55,681 nt of DNA from JAAGZL01 sp050288625 (GCA_050288625.1 JBNKEE010000018.1:1-55681); one strand, 5' to 3'; shown: positions 17,974-27,600, counted from the first letter of the stretch. Notes: a model not told the origin generated them from the letters alone. Made by a program: numbers and translations.

Positions 17974-19662
17974 TCAGCGTTCCTGGCGGCGCCATTTCTG
18001 CACTATCGCCTCTACATCAAGATCATCAACGCCCAATTGCCACTTGGCGTAGAAATCAACATCATCACTATTCGGGGTGGGGTCTGGAGCCTGCATCTGA
18101 AATCTTGTGGCTACCGGCACAGACTCACCCAGGGCCAGGGCTTCGCCGCGGGACAAAGTGGATAGAATATTGGTTAGATTTGCCTCTGCATCCGGCACAA
18201 GATCTCTAATATATTGCTGGTCATCCGGATTGGTCATGCGGAAACAGACAAAGCTTCCACACTGGGCCAACACCGTCTCAGAGAGCTCATGGGGACGCTG
18301 GCTGACCACCATAAGCCCCACGCCATACTTACGTCCCTCTTTAGCGATGCGTTCCATGGAACGACGGGTGCCTTCATATTGGGTATCATGGGCGCGAGGT
18401 ATGTACGCATGGGCCTCTTCGCAAACCAACAATATTGGAAACTCCCGAGACAGTGAATTCCAGTAGTTCATCTCAAACGCTAGTCTGCCTATCTGAGCAG
18501 ATACCGTCGGACGCACATCAAATGGTACCGAACTAAAATCGATTATGGTGATCTGGCTTTTTGGGACAGAGAGACCGACAAACTCCCGCAATAGATCTGA
18601 CAGCGTATCCGAGGATTTACGACGTTGTGGCTTGAACAGAAAATCATAGCGCACATCATTCATGCGGCTTTGCAGTTTAATCAGGAACTCATCGAATTGA
18701 CCGAACAGTGGGCCCTTGGTCTTTCCGAAGTCTTGGGTCTGCTCATTAGCTCTTTTGAACTGGTCAAACAGCTCATCCAGAGGGAAGTAAAGCGGAGAAT
18801 CGATCGATATCTGAGACATGGGGATATTTTGGTTCGCCTTCTTCCTCAGCTCGTGCACCACCTCACGTAGATAGGCGATCTGAACAGTAGCGCCGTCGTC
18901 ATCCCGATCAATCAGCAGATCCACCAGTTCTGCAAAGGTCAAAAGCCAGTACGGTATCTCCAGCTCTCTTGCATCGATTGCCTGTACAACACCTTGCTTA
19001 AAGGCGGTTTTTCTCTCACCATCCTGAGCTGTCCACACATACTCGCCATGTATATCCAAAACGATAATGTGTGCTTTAGGCATTACAGATATCGCCCGCT
19101 GCAGGATATTGGCCACACCCCATGATTTTCCTGAACCAGACTGCCCCAGAACAGCAACATGTCTACCGAACATGGTTGCCGGATCCAAACAGACGCGCAT
19201 TGAGGGATGGGCCGGTAGGTACCCAAGATTAAATCCCTTGGCCCTGAATTTCTCAAACATCACTCCAATCTGTCCACTGGACATGATGTGTACCTCTGCA
19301 CCAGGCACCGGAAACTTGCCCAAACCACGCTCAAACTTACCCTGTTCATCTATTTCACCAACAGGAGTGAGTGATATCTGGCCTCGCCTGACTGAGCGTT
19401 TCACGCTCTTCTCGCCATCTTGGCCTAATGTAACCTTAATCTCCTGCTCATCATCCCTGGCGCTGGTCACCAGCGCGATTATCTGGATATCACGATCTTT
19501 AATTCGTATGTAAGACCCTACTTGACCAACCCGTATCGCCTCACCACCAACCAACAGCACCGGGAAACCATTTTCAATATCAATGGTAAGGGTAGCTGTC
19601 ATGCCACTTTCACATACCTCAGAAAGGCGCCCTATCAATGTTGTTGTTTTTGCCATGGCCAT
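17974..19662 (-). CDS. HerA-type hexameric ATPase (DUF87), no nuclease partner seen
   Basis: A 562-residue P-loop ATPase of the HerA/FtsK superfamily. The first ~115 residues form a HAS-barrel-like domain. Walker A is GQSGSGKS at 173-180, the HerA-typical VLDIHGEY lies at 201-208, Walker B ILLVCEEAH near 412, and the C-terminal segment GRKYGVGLMVVSQRP holds the sensor and likely arginine finger. Archaeal HerA works with the NurA nuclease in end resection; some bacterial HerA proteins work with SIR2 or nucleases in phage defence. Neither partner is adjacent: the neighbours are argG and mlaA. It is probably a chromosomal DNA translocase, exact role unknown. Confidence 0.85.
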   Translation of the reverse strand: MAMAKTTTLIGRLSEVCESGMTATLTIDIENGFPVLLVGGEAIRVGQVGSYIRIKDRDIQIIALVTSARDDEQEIKVTLGQDGEKSVKRSVRRGQISLTPVGEIDEQGKFERGLGKFPVPGAEVHIMSSGQIGVMFEKFRAKGFNLGYLPAHPSMRVCLDPATMFGRHVAVLGQSGSGKSWGVANILQRAISVMPKAHIIVLDIHGEYVWTAQDGERKTAFKQGVVQAIDARELEIPYWLLTFAELVDLLIDRDDDGATVQIAYLREVVHELRKKANQNIPMSQISIDSPLYFPLDELFDQFKRANEQTQDFGKTKGPLFGQFDEFLIKLQSRMNDVRYDFLFKPQRRKSSDTLSDLLREFVGLSVPKSQITIIDFSSVPFDVRPTVSAQIGRLAFEMNYWNSLSREFPILLVCEEAHAYIPRAHDTQYEGTRRSMERIAKEGRKYGVGLMVVSQRPHELSETVLAQCGSFVCFRMTNPDDQQYIRDLVPDAEANLTNILSTLSRGEALALGESVPVATRFQMQAPDPTPNSDDVDFYAKWQLGVDDLDVEAIVQKWRRQER

Positions 19663-19811
19663 TATCGTCCCGCTTGTACTAATTTTTCCTCAGCACATCA
19701 TCTATAGTTGAAGCATACCCCAGATAAACCGCTGGATGTGTGATCAGAATCAATATTAGCACCTAACTGGATTTTCTTCCTAACGCTTACAAATTATTAG
19801 CTGACACAAAA

Positions 19812-19834
19812 AAGGCCCCTCACAGAGGGGCCTT
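19812..19834 (-). terminator. Rho-independent terminator after mlaA
   Basis: AAGGCCCCTC (19812-19821) and GAGGGGCCTT (19825-19834) form a perfect 10-bp stem with loop ACA. Read on the minus strand it is followed by a run of T (opposite the A-tract at about 19807-19813), 26 bases beyond the mlaA stop. This is the clearest intrinsic terminator in the window. Confidence 0.92.
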
Positions 19835-19859
19835 AGACTAGAGTAACTACTTACATACC

Positions 19860-20588
19860 TTATTCGATTAGATCATCTTCAAGCAGGACATCACCATCAT
19901 TAACATCGTTTGCACGTTTCTGTATGTAGGCGTCTCGAATGAATTCATACTTATCCAATGCAGCCTCTTCCACCACATCGGTAGCACCCAAAAGATCAGC
20001 ACGTTTGTCGATAGCACGCAACGCATAGGTGGTATTTCTCACCCTAACAGGCTCCATGTGAACAACCGGATCGGTAAACCAATCACCGATGGAACCGATG
20101 ACATCACGAGCACCACTAGGTCCGAATATAGGAAGCACAATGTACGGTCCATGCCCCACGCCCCAGTATCCCAGGGTCTGGCCAAAATCCTCGCCTGTCT
20201 TCTCTAGGTTCATATTGCTGGCGACATCGATAAAGCCCAAAATACCTATGGTGCTATTCACAACGACTCTACCTACGTCAGAGGCGGACCTCTTCAGTTT
20301 AAACTGAAGCAGGTTGTTTATGGCGGAGCCTATGTCATCCAGATTGGAAAAGAAATTGGTTATACCCTTGTCCACAGGAGATGGCATAATCGCACGATAG
20401 CCCTTAGCTATCGGCTTCATCAGAACCTTATCCAATATCTCATTGAATTCGAACATGACCCGGTTAAAGCCCTCAATTGGGTCACGTGGATCATTGTACC
20501 CGCTAGTGCTGGCACAGCCGGTAAGGGCCACAATAGCCAATGTCACCAGCGTTACTCTCAGCTTTTTACGAAGTGTCCCTCGCGCCAT
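19860..20588 (-). CDS. mlaA: MlaA (VacJ) phospholipid-removing outer-membrane lipoprotein
   Basis: Outer-membrane lipoprotein that takes misplaced phospholipids from the outer leaflet and passes them to MlaC. The signal peptide ends in the lipobox LTGC (lipidated C25). DPIEGFNRVMFEFNE is the family signature; GEDFGQTLGYWGVGHGPYIVLP and the GPSGARD motif follow. 242 residues, normal. The E. coli-style mlaFEDCB genes are not nearby, as expected for a gene that is often separate. A strong terminator follows. Confidence 0.95.
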   Translation of the reverse strand: MARGTLRKKLRVTLVTLAIVALTGCASTSGYNDPRDPIEGFNRVMFEFNEILDKVLMKPIAKGYRAIMPSPVDKGITNFFSNLDDIGSAINNLLQFKLKRSASDVGRVVVNSTIGILGFIDVASNMNLEKTGEDFGQTLGYWGVGHGPYIVLPIFGPSGARDVIGSIGDWFTDPVVHMEPVRVRNTTYALRAIDKRADLLGATDVVEEAALDKYEFIRDAYIQKRANDVNDGDVLLEDDLIE

Positions 20589-21133
20589 TTTTCTTTTCCT
20601 TACAATACGTTAACTAATAGGGACCTGGCTCTTATACTTATCATGGCTGGCCCTCCCCATACCAAAAATACAACAAGTCTCGGAAATGATACAACATACA
20701 TCGCCTTGTGGATAGTATTTAATGCAATTTTCCACGAAACAAAACCCCTAAGCGCTCTAAATATCCATGCTTAGCGAGCATCCCCAAATGGTATTTATCA
20801 TATTACCCCAACCAACCAAACAAATTCCCATTGATCTAGTATGGAAAGGCTTCATTTGGGCCTTTCTAGCAGCCTCTCTGGTCCAGAATAACCAAACGCA
20901 GCACTTCCCCTGTTTCATGTTCATTCCTTTGAAGCAACCTAGATATGACATGCCTGAGTTAGATTGCAAACCTTTATCGGCATCCACCTGTAAATATTTA
21001 GCATTCACATTAAATACTCGGGATGCGCATTCCTAAAATTATCTGTATAACGAGCAAAATTTCTATTCATCCACGCACAACCACCCCATCCCGCAACAAT
21101 CCTCTAAATTCGAAATAATTTCTCTGTTGCTTT
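20589..21133. other. 545-base gap between mlaA and rnt
   Basis: No gene is supported here. Two short overlapping open frames on opposite strands (roughly 20757-21036, 83-89 codons) have no recognisable protein, no good ribosome-binding site and odd composition with many cysteines and methionines. AAAGGC (20845-20850) and GCCTTT (20860-20865) make a small hairpin. The region is AT-richer than its flanks and presumably holds the promoters of mlaA and rnt; I could not pick convincing boxes. Confidence 0.5.
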
Positions 21134-21799
21134 ATGCTCCACAGCATGAACGAAGACGAATACAACCATGACATATCAGATAGATTCCGTGGATTCTTAC
21201 CAGTTGTAGTAGATGTAGAAACCGGCGGTTTCGATGCAGATAGAGACGCTCTGCTGGAGATCGCTGCCGTTATCATCAAAATGGACACACATGGAATTCT
21301 GCATCCAGCAGAGGCCATATCCTGCCACGTCGAACCATTTCCCGGTGCAAACATGGACCCAAAGGCCCTGGAATTTACCGGAATTGATCCCCACCACCCA
21401 TTCCGCAACGCCAAAACCGAGCTTGATTCCCTACGCCACATATCCGATCCAATACGCAAGGCCATCAAGGCAAGTGGATGCAACCGAGCCATCTTGGTGG
21501 GACACAACGCATTTTTTGATCTGGCATTTATCAACGCCGCTGTAAAACGCTGCGGATTTAAACGCAATCCATTCCACCCGTTCAGCACTTTCGACACCGT
21601 GTCCCTAGCGGGGCTTATGTATGGACAGACCGTACTGGCCAAGGCTGTTGAGGCGGCTGGTATAGAATGGGACAACAGGATGGCGCACTCAGCAATCTAC
21701 GATGCAAAAAAGACAGCCCTACTTTTCTGCACCATTGTAAACCGATGGAAAGAGCACTTCCCGGAGCAACCATGGATGATTCATGCTAGTTCGCAATAG
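21134..21799 (+). CDS. rnt: Ribonuclease T
   Basis: 3'-5' exoribonuclease of the DEDDh family that trims tRNA and other stable RNA 3' ends. The metal-binding residues are visible: DVETGG (D and E), GHNAFFDL (second D), and HSAIYDAKK (H and last D). The 221-residue length matches RNase T rather than the oligoribonuclease. Two close ATG codons, 21134 and 21146, could start it; neither has a clear ribosome-binding site and I keep the first. Confidence 0.93.
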   Translation: MLHSMNEDEYNHDISDRFRGFLPVVVDVETGGFDADRDALLEIAAVIIKMDTHGILHPAEAISCHVEPFPGANMDPKALEFTGIDPHHPFRNAKTELDSLRHISDPIRKAIKASGCNRAILVGHNAFFDLAFINAAVKRCGFKRNPFHPFSTFDTVSLAGLMYGQTVLAKAVEAAGIEWDNRMAHSAIYDAKKTALLFCTIVNRWKEHFPEQPWMIHASSQ

Positions 21800-21847
21800 A
21801 AACTCAACACTGACATGTTTTGTGATTTTTTTGCAACAATAACCCCG

Positions 21848-23626
21848 TCAACTATCCACATTCCTCTGCAACCATAGTTCCAACAAAGCCAGATGCCATA
21901 GCTTGCTCCCTTGTAACCTGGTCAAATGCGTCTCTGGAGAAGAAAGCAGCATATTCACATAGGCTTGCGAATAGATCCCACGTTCTCGGCAAATTTTAGA
22001 TTCCAGGATCACACGCATGAACTCCAGAAACTCTCCACGCACATATTTCAGTGCCGGCATGGGGAAATAGCCTTTAGGCCGATCGATTACTGCGTCCGGA
22101 ATCAGACCGCGAGCCATCGCCTTTAGGTGGTGTTTCCCGCCTTCGCGCAACTTCAACTCTGGAGGGCATTGCGCCGCCAACTCCACCAACTCATGATCTA
22201 GAAACGGAACACGAGCCTCCAGTCCCCAGGCCATGGTCATGTTGTCCACTCGTTTCACCGGATCGTCCACGATCAGGGTAGTGACATCCATGTGCAGCAC
22301 CGCATCCATGAAGCTATCGGCTTGTGACTCTCTCAGTAGCCTGGCTACAAGTTCCGAACTATGATCTTCACCCCTGAACCCCGACCGCACCATATAACGA
22401 AACTCTTCGTGATCACGATCGAAATAGTAGCGGGAGAAGCGCTCTAACGGAGTGCCGTCCTGGTCAGACTGCATCTGCGGATACCAGAAGTAACCCCCGA
22501 ACACCTCATCCGCCCCCTGACCGGATTGCACCACCTTAACCTCTTTCGAGACCTGTTCCCCCAATAGATAAAAGGCTACAGCATCTTGTCCAAACATGGG
22601 TTCAGCCATGCAATCCACTGCCTCCGGCAGCCTTCTCAGCACTTCGTCATTCGGTATGCGGAATTTTCTATGCCTGGTGTTGTAGCGAGCCACCACTTGA
22701 TCCGAGAACTCAAATTCATCCCCCTTCTCCCCAGGATGATCCTCAAACCCAACGGAAAAGGTGTGCAAATCATTCACCCCAGCCTCCGCCAGCAGGGCTA
22801 CCAACAAACTGGAATCAAGCCCGCCGGACAGTAACACCCCAACGGGCACGTCCGCGATCTCATTACGGCGTTTTACCGCCTGGCGCAGAGATGCATGTAT
22901 AGCCTCAAGCCATTCTCCATCGCTCATGGGGTGATCAGGACGAGTAGCAACGAGGGTCCAGTAAGGCCACTCTCTTTGGCTCCCATCAGCACAGATCGAC
23001 ATGCAATGGCCCGGAGCCAATTTACGCACACCATTGAGGATAGTGCGCGGAGCAGGAACCACCGCATGCAGAGTAAATAGATTATGTAACGCCACAGGAT
23101 CTATGGAGCAATCCACCCCGCCGGCTGCCAACAGGGCTTGGGTATTGGAGGCAAAACGAAAACCGCCTGTGTCCCGTGTGTAGTAGAGGGGCTTTATCCC
23201 TATCCGGTCCCGAGCCAAAAACAGCCTCTGTCCATGTTGATCCCAGATGGCAAATGCAAACATGCCCTGCAGCCGTTTGACGCATTCATCACCCCATGCA
23301 TGCCACGCCTTCAAGATGACCTCACTGTCACCTGTGGAAAAGAACGAATAGCCCAGGTTGATCAATTCGTTACGTAGATCAGGGTAGTTGTAGATAGTGC
23401 CGTTGAATACCAGAACCAGACCCAGCTCTAAATCCACCATGGGCTGGCTGGCATGTTCCGACAAATCTATGATGGATAGGCGACGATGGCCAAGGGCCAG
23501 AGGACCATCGCTGAAGCTGCCCTCGTGATCTGGGCCGCGCCGCTCCAGCTTTTTGACCATCCTCTTTATGGCATCCAACCCCGGAGCTCTACCATCAAAT
23601 CTCAGTTCACCGCATATTCCACACAT
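21848..23626 (-). CDS. N-acetylglutaminylglutamine amidotransferase (asparagine-synthase-like)
   Basis: Makes the dipeptide osmolyte N-acetylglutaminylglutamine amide by amidating a peptide carboxyl with glutamine as donor. A class II glutaminase domain starts at the nucleophile C2 (MCGICGELRFDG) and the synthetase domain has the PP-loop SGGLDSS near residue 268. N-terminal features such as GHRRLSIIDLSEHASQPMVD, LFTLHAVVPAPRTIL and VQSGQGADEVFGGY match the osmolyte enzyme rather than AsnB. 592 residues. The usual partners, the GNAT/ATP-grasp synthetase and an M42 peptidase, are not beside it; neighbours are rnt and rsmI. Ordinary asparagine synthase is the alternative but fits less well. Confidence 0.85.
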   Translation of the reverse strand: MCGICGELRFDGRAPGLDAIKRMVKKLERRGPDHEGSFSDGPLALGHRRLSIIDLSEHASQPMVDLELGLVLVFNGTIYNYPDLRNELINLGYSFFSTGDSEVILKAWHAWGDECVKRLQGMFAFAIWDQHGQRLFLARDRIGIKPLYYTRDTGGFRFASNTQALLAAGGVDCSIDPVALHNLFTLHAVVPAPRTILNGVRKLAPGHCMSICADGSQREWPYWTLVATRPDHPMSDGEWLEAIHASLRQAVKRRNEIADVPVGVLLSGGLDSSLLVALLAEAGVNDLHTFSVGFEDHPGEKGDEFEFSDQVVARYNTRHRKFRIPNDEVLRRLPEAVDCMAEPMFGQDAVAFYLLGEQVSKEVKVVQSGQGADEVFGGYFWYPQMQSDQDGTPLERFSRYYFDRDHEEFRYMVRSGFRGEDHSSELVARLLRESQADSFMDAVLHMDVTTLIVDDPVKRVDNMTMAWGLEARVPFLDHELVELAAQCPPELKLREGGKHHLKAMARGLIPDAVIDRPKGYFPMPALKYVRGEFLEFMRVILESKICRERGIYSQAYVNMLLSSPETHLTRLQGSKLWHLALLELWLQRNVDS

Positions 23627-23642
23627 CTCATACCTTCATTAA

Positions 23643-24503
23643 CTATAATTCGCCATCATCGGCCTGAAGTTGCAAACCAAGTTGATACAGCCGATTTTTC
23701 TTCTCCCCGGTAAGTCTGGCAGCCAGTGATGCAGCCTGTTTCAAAGGTAGCTCCTGCATCAGCAATTTGAGAGTCCTTTCCACCTCTTGCCCGATGCGAT
23801 CGTCCTGATACTGAGCACAACCGCCCACAATAAGTACAAACTCGCCTTTACTCTGCATGGGGTCCTGTTTCAATACCTCACATAACGAGCCCAAGGTGCC
23901 GTGTAGTATGGTTTCGTGCAACTTGGTCAGCTCCCGCGCCAACACCGCTGGCCTGTCAGACCCAAATATATCCGCCATATCCTGCAAACAGCCCTGCACC
24001 CGATGGCTGGATTCATAAAACAGCATGGTTCTAGACTCATCGAACAGATCTTCAAACCCCGTTCTGCGGGCAGCCTTGTGGCGATTAGGGAACCCAACAA
24101 ATACAAAGCTGTCTGATGCCAATCCAGAGGCGCTAAGGGCGGCGATGGCGGCGCTTGGACCGGGTATAGGAGATACGATTATCCCCTGTCTGTGGCACTC
24201 TCGCACCAAGGCAAAGCCGGGATCACTAATCACTGGTGTGCCCGCATCTGATATAAGGGCCACAGATTCGCCCTGACGCAAACGATCAATAACATTCCCT
24301 AGTGTCTGAAGCTCATTGTGCTCATGCAGGGACAGCATCCTGGTCCCTATACCAAAATGTGATAACAGTGTGCGACTATGCCTAGTATCTTCAGCTGCTA
24401 TCAAATTTACTCCCGCCAGAACCTCGATAGCTCGGTTAGAAATATCGTCAAGATTACCGATCGGGGTAGCCACCACATAGAGAACACCGTTTTTAATTGA
24501 CAC
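23643..24503 (-). CDS. rsmI: 16S rRNA (cytidine1402-2'-O)-methyltransferase
   Basis: Uses SAM to methylate the ribose of C1402 in 16S rRNA. The tetrapyrrole-methylase fold starts with GVLYVVATPIGNLDDIS, followed by AAEDTRHSRTLL, SLHEHNE, ALISDAGTPVISDPG and IPGPSAAIAALSASGL. Starts with GTG at 24503; no in-frame ATG is available upstream. 286 residues. Divergent from lpoA, the E. coli yraL-yraM arrangement. Confidence 0.96.
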   Translation of the reverse strand: MSIKNGVLYVVATPIGNLDDISNRAIEVLAGVNLIAAEDTRHSRTLLSHFGIGTRMLSLHEHNELQTLGNVIDRLRQGESVALISDAGTPVISDPGFALVRECHRQGIIVSPIPGPSAAIAALSASGLASDSFVFVGFPNRHKAARRTGFEDLFDESRTMLFYESSHRVQGCLQDMADIFGSDRPAVLARELTKLHETILHGTLGSLCEVLKQDPMQSKGEFVLIVGGCAQYQDDRIGQEVERTLKLLMQELPLKQAASLAARLTGEKKNRLYQLGLQLQADDGEL

Positions 24504-24617
24504 ATCACACCCCAGAAAAGATACTTGTTCACCTGTCTGCTACTAATCTTTGTAGCGCCAAAAAATTAAGGATCATACAGACATGATTGTAGTAATCGTG
24601 CCTGCCTCTATCTAACC

Positions 24618-26570
24618 ATGCAACAAAATCGTTACATTCTTATTATCTTATTATTGATTTCAACCCTGATTACAGGGTGTCTATCTGACCCCACAATAGA
24701 TTGGATCGAATCTGAGGTACCGGACAACCTGCGTGACAACCAGGTCTTTTCCCATGCATTGGATTTGGAAAAGTCTGGACAATACGCTGATGCGGCGCGT
24801 CTCCTGGAGCAACTTGCGGTAAACACCAAGCCCCCATTACAACAAGAGGCCATGCTAAGGGCGGTAGAAAACTACCTCAAAGCAAATGACAATGATTCTG
24901 CCTTCCAGCTACTGCAGCAGGTTGGCACGGATAATATGCCTCGCCTCAGTTTCAAACGCCGAGTGCTGCTTGCTGAGGTAGCCATCAAGGGTAACAGGCC
25001 TGATGAGGCCTTACAGTTGCTTGAGATACCGCCCGACAGGAGCATGCCCACCCCTTTGCTCAAGCGTTACTATCAAAACCGCGCCGAGGCATTTCGCCTT
25101 ACCGGTAATATGTTCGAGGGTGCGCGCCACCTTACTGAATTGGACCTATTAACCAAAGACCCGGATGCGCGACTGGAGATCCAACTCAGCATAATCCGCG
25201 CCCTCACTGCATACACCGATTCATCTTTAGAGCTGCTAAGACCAAACCCTCCGGGAGTATTTGGCGGCTGGGTCGAATTGACCAGGGCGATAAAGAAAAA
25301 TGCTGATGACCCATCACAAGGCCCCATCGCCATCCAGCGCTGGCGTGAACAGTTCTCCAGCCATCCCGCACTGCCACAGGTGCTGGAAAATCAGATACAG
25401 AGGGTAGCTAGTGGATATTCTCAGACTAAACAGATCGCCCTTCTTCTGCCTAAGACGGGGCCTTACGCCCAGGCAGCGCGAGCTATATACGATGGCATCA
25501 TGGCGGCGCACAACAGCCAGCCAGAGCATCAACGTCCGATAATTCGCATATATGACAACAGCAACAGCGCCGGAACAATAACACTATACAAACGAGTCCT
25601 GGCTGACGGTGCGGATAAGATAATTGGGCCATTGGTAAAGGAGTCCGTGGCACAAATAGCCAGAGCCGGAAGTCTAAAAGTTCCGGTACTTGCCTTGAAT
25701 ATAATTCCACCTCAAACATCTCAACCAGAAAACCTTTATCAATTCGGCCTATCACCAGAAGATGAGGCGATGCAGGTGGCCGAAAAGGCATGGGTTGATG
25801 GCCACACTAAAGCCATAGCCTTCACACCACAGGGCAGTTGGGGTGAGCGTGTATTCAACAGTTTTAAGAACCGCTTTATAGGACTTGGGGGAGAGATAGT
25901 TGAACGCCAGGTATACAACGAAAATAATCACGATTTTTCGATTCCAATCAAAGCGCTACTGAACATAGATGAAAGCTATGAGCGTCGAAACTCCATGCGT
26001 AGCGCTTTGGGCAGAAAGATCGAGTTCGAACCGTACCGTCGACAGGATGCCAACTTCATCTTCCTGTTGGCAAAATCCAAGATGGCCAGACAGATCCGAC
26101 CTCAACTACAGTTTCATCATGCGTCACATCTGCCGGTTTATACCACGTCTCACAGCTACTCCGGCAAACCAGACCCCAAGCATGATCAGGACCTGGAAGG
26201 TATACTGTTCCCCGACATACCTTGGCTTATCCTCAACGACGGCAACCAACCGCTCTCCCGAAACCTTATCCAGGATACCCTGACCCAGAAGGAAGCGAAC
26301 TATGGTCGTCTCTACGCCATGGGTATAGATAGCTATAAGATGCTGCCCCATCTATCTCGCCTTAGATCATCGTCACGAGAGACCCTGGATGGCAAAACCG
26401 GCATACTCTCTATGGGGAGTGGAAACCAGGTACACCGACAGTTGGTTTGGGCCAAGATGAAAAAAGGGTTGCCAGAGATAATAGGCTATGCCCCCAAACT
26501 GGAAAAGCCCAGGACCTATACTGTCCCAACATCTAGACCAAATAGATCATCAGACTTTTTCTCCTGGTAG
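24618..26570 (+). CDS. lpoA: Penicillin-binding protein activator LpoA
   Basis: Outer-membrane lipoprotein that reaches through the periplasm to activate the PBP1A transpeptidase. The signal peptide ends in LITGC (lipidated C21). A TPR-like N-terminal half (to about residue 260) is followed by a type I periplasmic-binding-protein-like domain beginning near QIALLLPKTGPYAQAA. 650 residues, usual for LpoA. First gene of lpoA-yraN-dolP, divergent from rsmI. Confidence 0.93.
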   Translation: MQQNRYILIILLLISTLITGCLSDPTIDWIESEVPDNLRDNQVFSHALDLEKSGQYADAARLLEQLAVNTKPPLQQEAMLRAVENYLKANDNDSAFQLLQQVGTDNMPRLSFKRRVLLAEVAIKGNRPDEALQLLEIPPDRSMPTPLLKRYYQNRAEAFRLTGNMFEGARHLTELDLLTKDPDARLEIQLSIIRALTAYTDSSLELLRPNPPGVFGGWVELTRAIKKNADDPSQGPIAIQRWREQFSSHPALPQVLENQIQRVASGYSQTKQIALLLPKTGPYAQAARAIYDGIMAAHNSQPEHQRPIIRIYDNSNSAGTITLYKRVLADGADKIIGPLVKESVAQIARAGSLKVPVLALNIIPPQTSQPENLYQFGLSPEDEAMQVAEKAWVDGHTKAIAFTPQGSWGERVFNSFKNRFIGLGGEIVERQVYNENNHDFSIPIKALLNIDESYERRNSMRSALGRKIEFEPYRRQDANFIFLLAKSKMARQIRPQLQFHHASHLPVYTTSHSYSGKPDPKHDQDLEGILFPDIPWLILNDGNQPLSRNLIQDTLTQKEANYGRLYAMGIDSYKMLPHLSRLRSSSRETLDGKTGILSMGSGNQVHRQLVWAKMKKGLPEIIGYAPKLEKPRTYTVPTSRPNRSSDFFSW

Positions 26571-26579
26571 GAAGACCTT

Positions 26580-26981
26580 GTGCATAGATGGCTTAAACGG
26601 AATTGGGCTACAACAGAAACTGCCAAAAAGGTGGGGGAAAGAGCCGAGCATCTTGCGCAAGAATACCTGGAGCAGAAAGGTCTGAACCTGGTTAGCAATA
26701 ATTACCGCTGCCGCAGAGGAGAAATTGACCTAATTATGCGGGATGGAAACTTTCTGGTGTTCATTGAGGTCCGTTATCGCAAGAATGATGTTTTTGGATC
26801 TGGCGCAGAGAGTGTAACCTTACAAAAACAGAGACGTTTACTGACTGCAGCCAAACATTATCTACAAAGTGAGAAATTAGACGAAGATATATCATGCAGA
26901 TTTGATGTAATAAGCATATCAGGGCAGTACAATCCTCAGATAGACTGGATAGTGAATGCTTTCCAGATCGAAGCGGACTAA
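26580..26981 (+). CDS. yraN: YraN family endonuclease-like protein (UPF0102)
   Basis: A 133-residue restriction-endonuclease-fold protein of unknown substrate. The motifs GERAEHLAQEYLEQKG, NNYRCRRGEIDLI and FIEVRYRK contain the acidic and lysine-type residues of a PD-(D/E)xK nuclease site (E..D..ExR). It starts with GTG at 26580, with TAGGAAG just upstream at the lpoA stop. In E. coli diaA follows yraN; here dolP follows directly after 28 bases. Confidence 0.92.
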   Translation: MHRWLKRNWATTETAKKVGERAEHLAQEYLEQKGLNLVSNNYRCRRGEIDLIMRDGNFLVFIEVRYRKNDVFGSGAESVTLQKQRRLLTAAKHYLQSEKLDEDISCRFDVISISGQYNPQIDWIVNAFQIEAD

Positions 26982-27009
26982 AAAATAGCAACCACAGACG
27001 GAGAAAAAT

Positions 27010-27594
27010 ATGAGACTGGTTAAACCTCTGGCTATCATCGCAATCCTACTGAGCATAAACCTACTCTACGGATGTGCTCCAGCTGTGGTTGGTGGCGCCG
27101 CGACAGGGGCGTCCGTGGTCCATGACCGGCGCTCTGTAGGAACGGCTATCGAAGACCAGAACATTGAACTCAAGGCGCTGCACTTTAGGGCTCAGGACCA
27201 ACGTCTGGAAAAACACACGAATATTAGCGCTACTAGCTACAACAAGGTAGTCCTGCTTACCGGACAGGCAGAAAACGAGCAATTACACCAACGTTATGTA
27301 GAGATGATTCGCAGAATTCCTGAAGTAAAGCGAGTGGTGGATGAGGTCAAAATCGGACCATCAGCATCTCTCACTCAGCAGGGCAAAGATGCCTACATAA
27401 CATCTAAAGTAAAGATCAAGCTGTTTGATGTTAAATTACCTGACTTCGACCCGACCAGAGTCAAGGTCGTCACCGACCTGGGCAACGTATACCTAATGGG
27501 CATAGTCTCTGAGCAGGAAGCTGGCGAGGTGGTACAGAAGGTCCGCTATGTATCTGGGGTCAAAAGGGTAGTCAAAATCTTCGAATACAGGTAG
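27010..27594 (+). CDS. dolP: BON-domain outer-membrane lipoprotein DolP (YraP)
   Basis: Division- and outer-membrane-stress-linked lipoprotein. The signal sequence ends in LLYGC (lipidated C22). Two BON domains follow, about residues 45-115 and 120-194, each with the glycine-containing turn seen in VVLLTGQAENEQ and VYLMGIVSEQEA. 194 residues matches E. coli. Third gene of the lpoA unit, six bases before the FAD oxidase. Confidence 0.93.
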   Translation: MRLVKPLAIIAILLSINLLYGCAPAVVGGAATGASVVHDRRSVGTAIEDQNIELKALHFRAQDQRLEKHTNISATSYNKVVLLTGQAENEQLHQRYVEMIRRIPEVKRVVDEVKIGPSASLTQQGKDAYITSKVKIKLFDVKLPDFDPTRVKVVTDLGNVYLMGIVSEQEAGEVVQKVRYVSGVKRVVKIFEYR

Positions 27595-27600
27595 CTGTAA

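Noticed and set aside
17974..19662. HerA gene as part of a phage-defence system
   Set aside because: No SIR2, NurA or other effector gene adjoins it; argG and mlaA are housekeeping neighbours.
20757..21036. Overlapping small frames on both strands in the mlaA-rnt gap
   Set aside because: No ribosome-binding site, no family likeness and odd composition; listed only as a gap.
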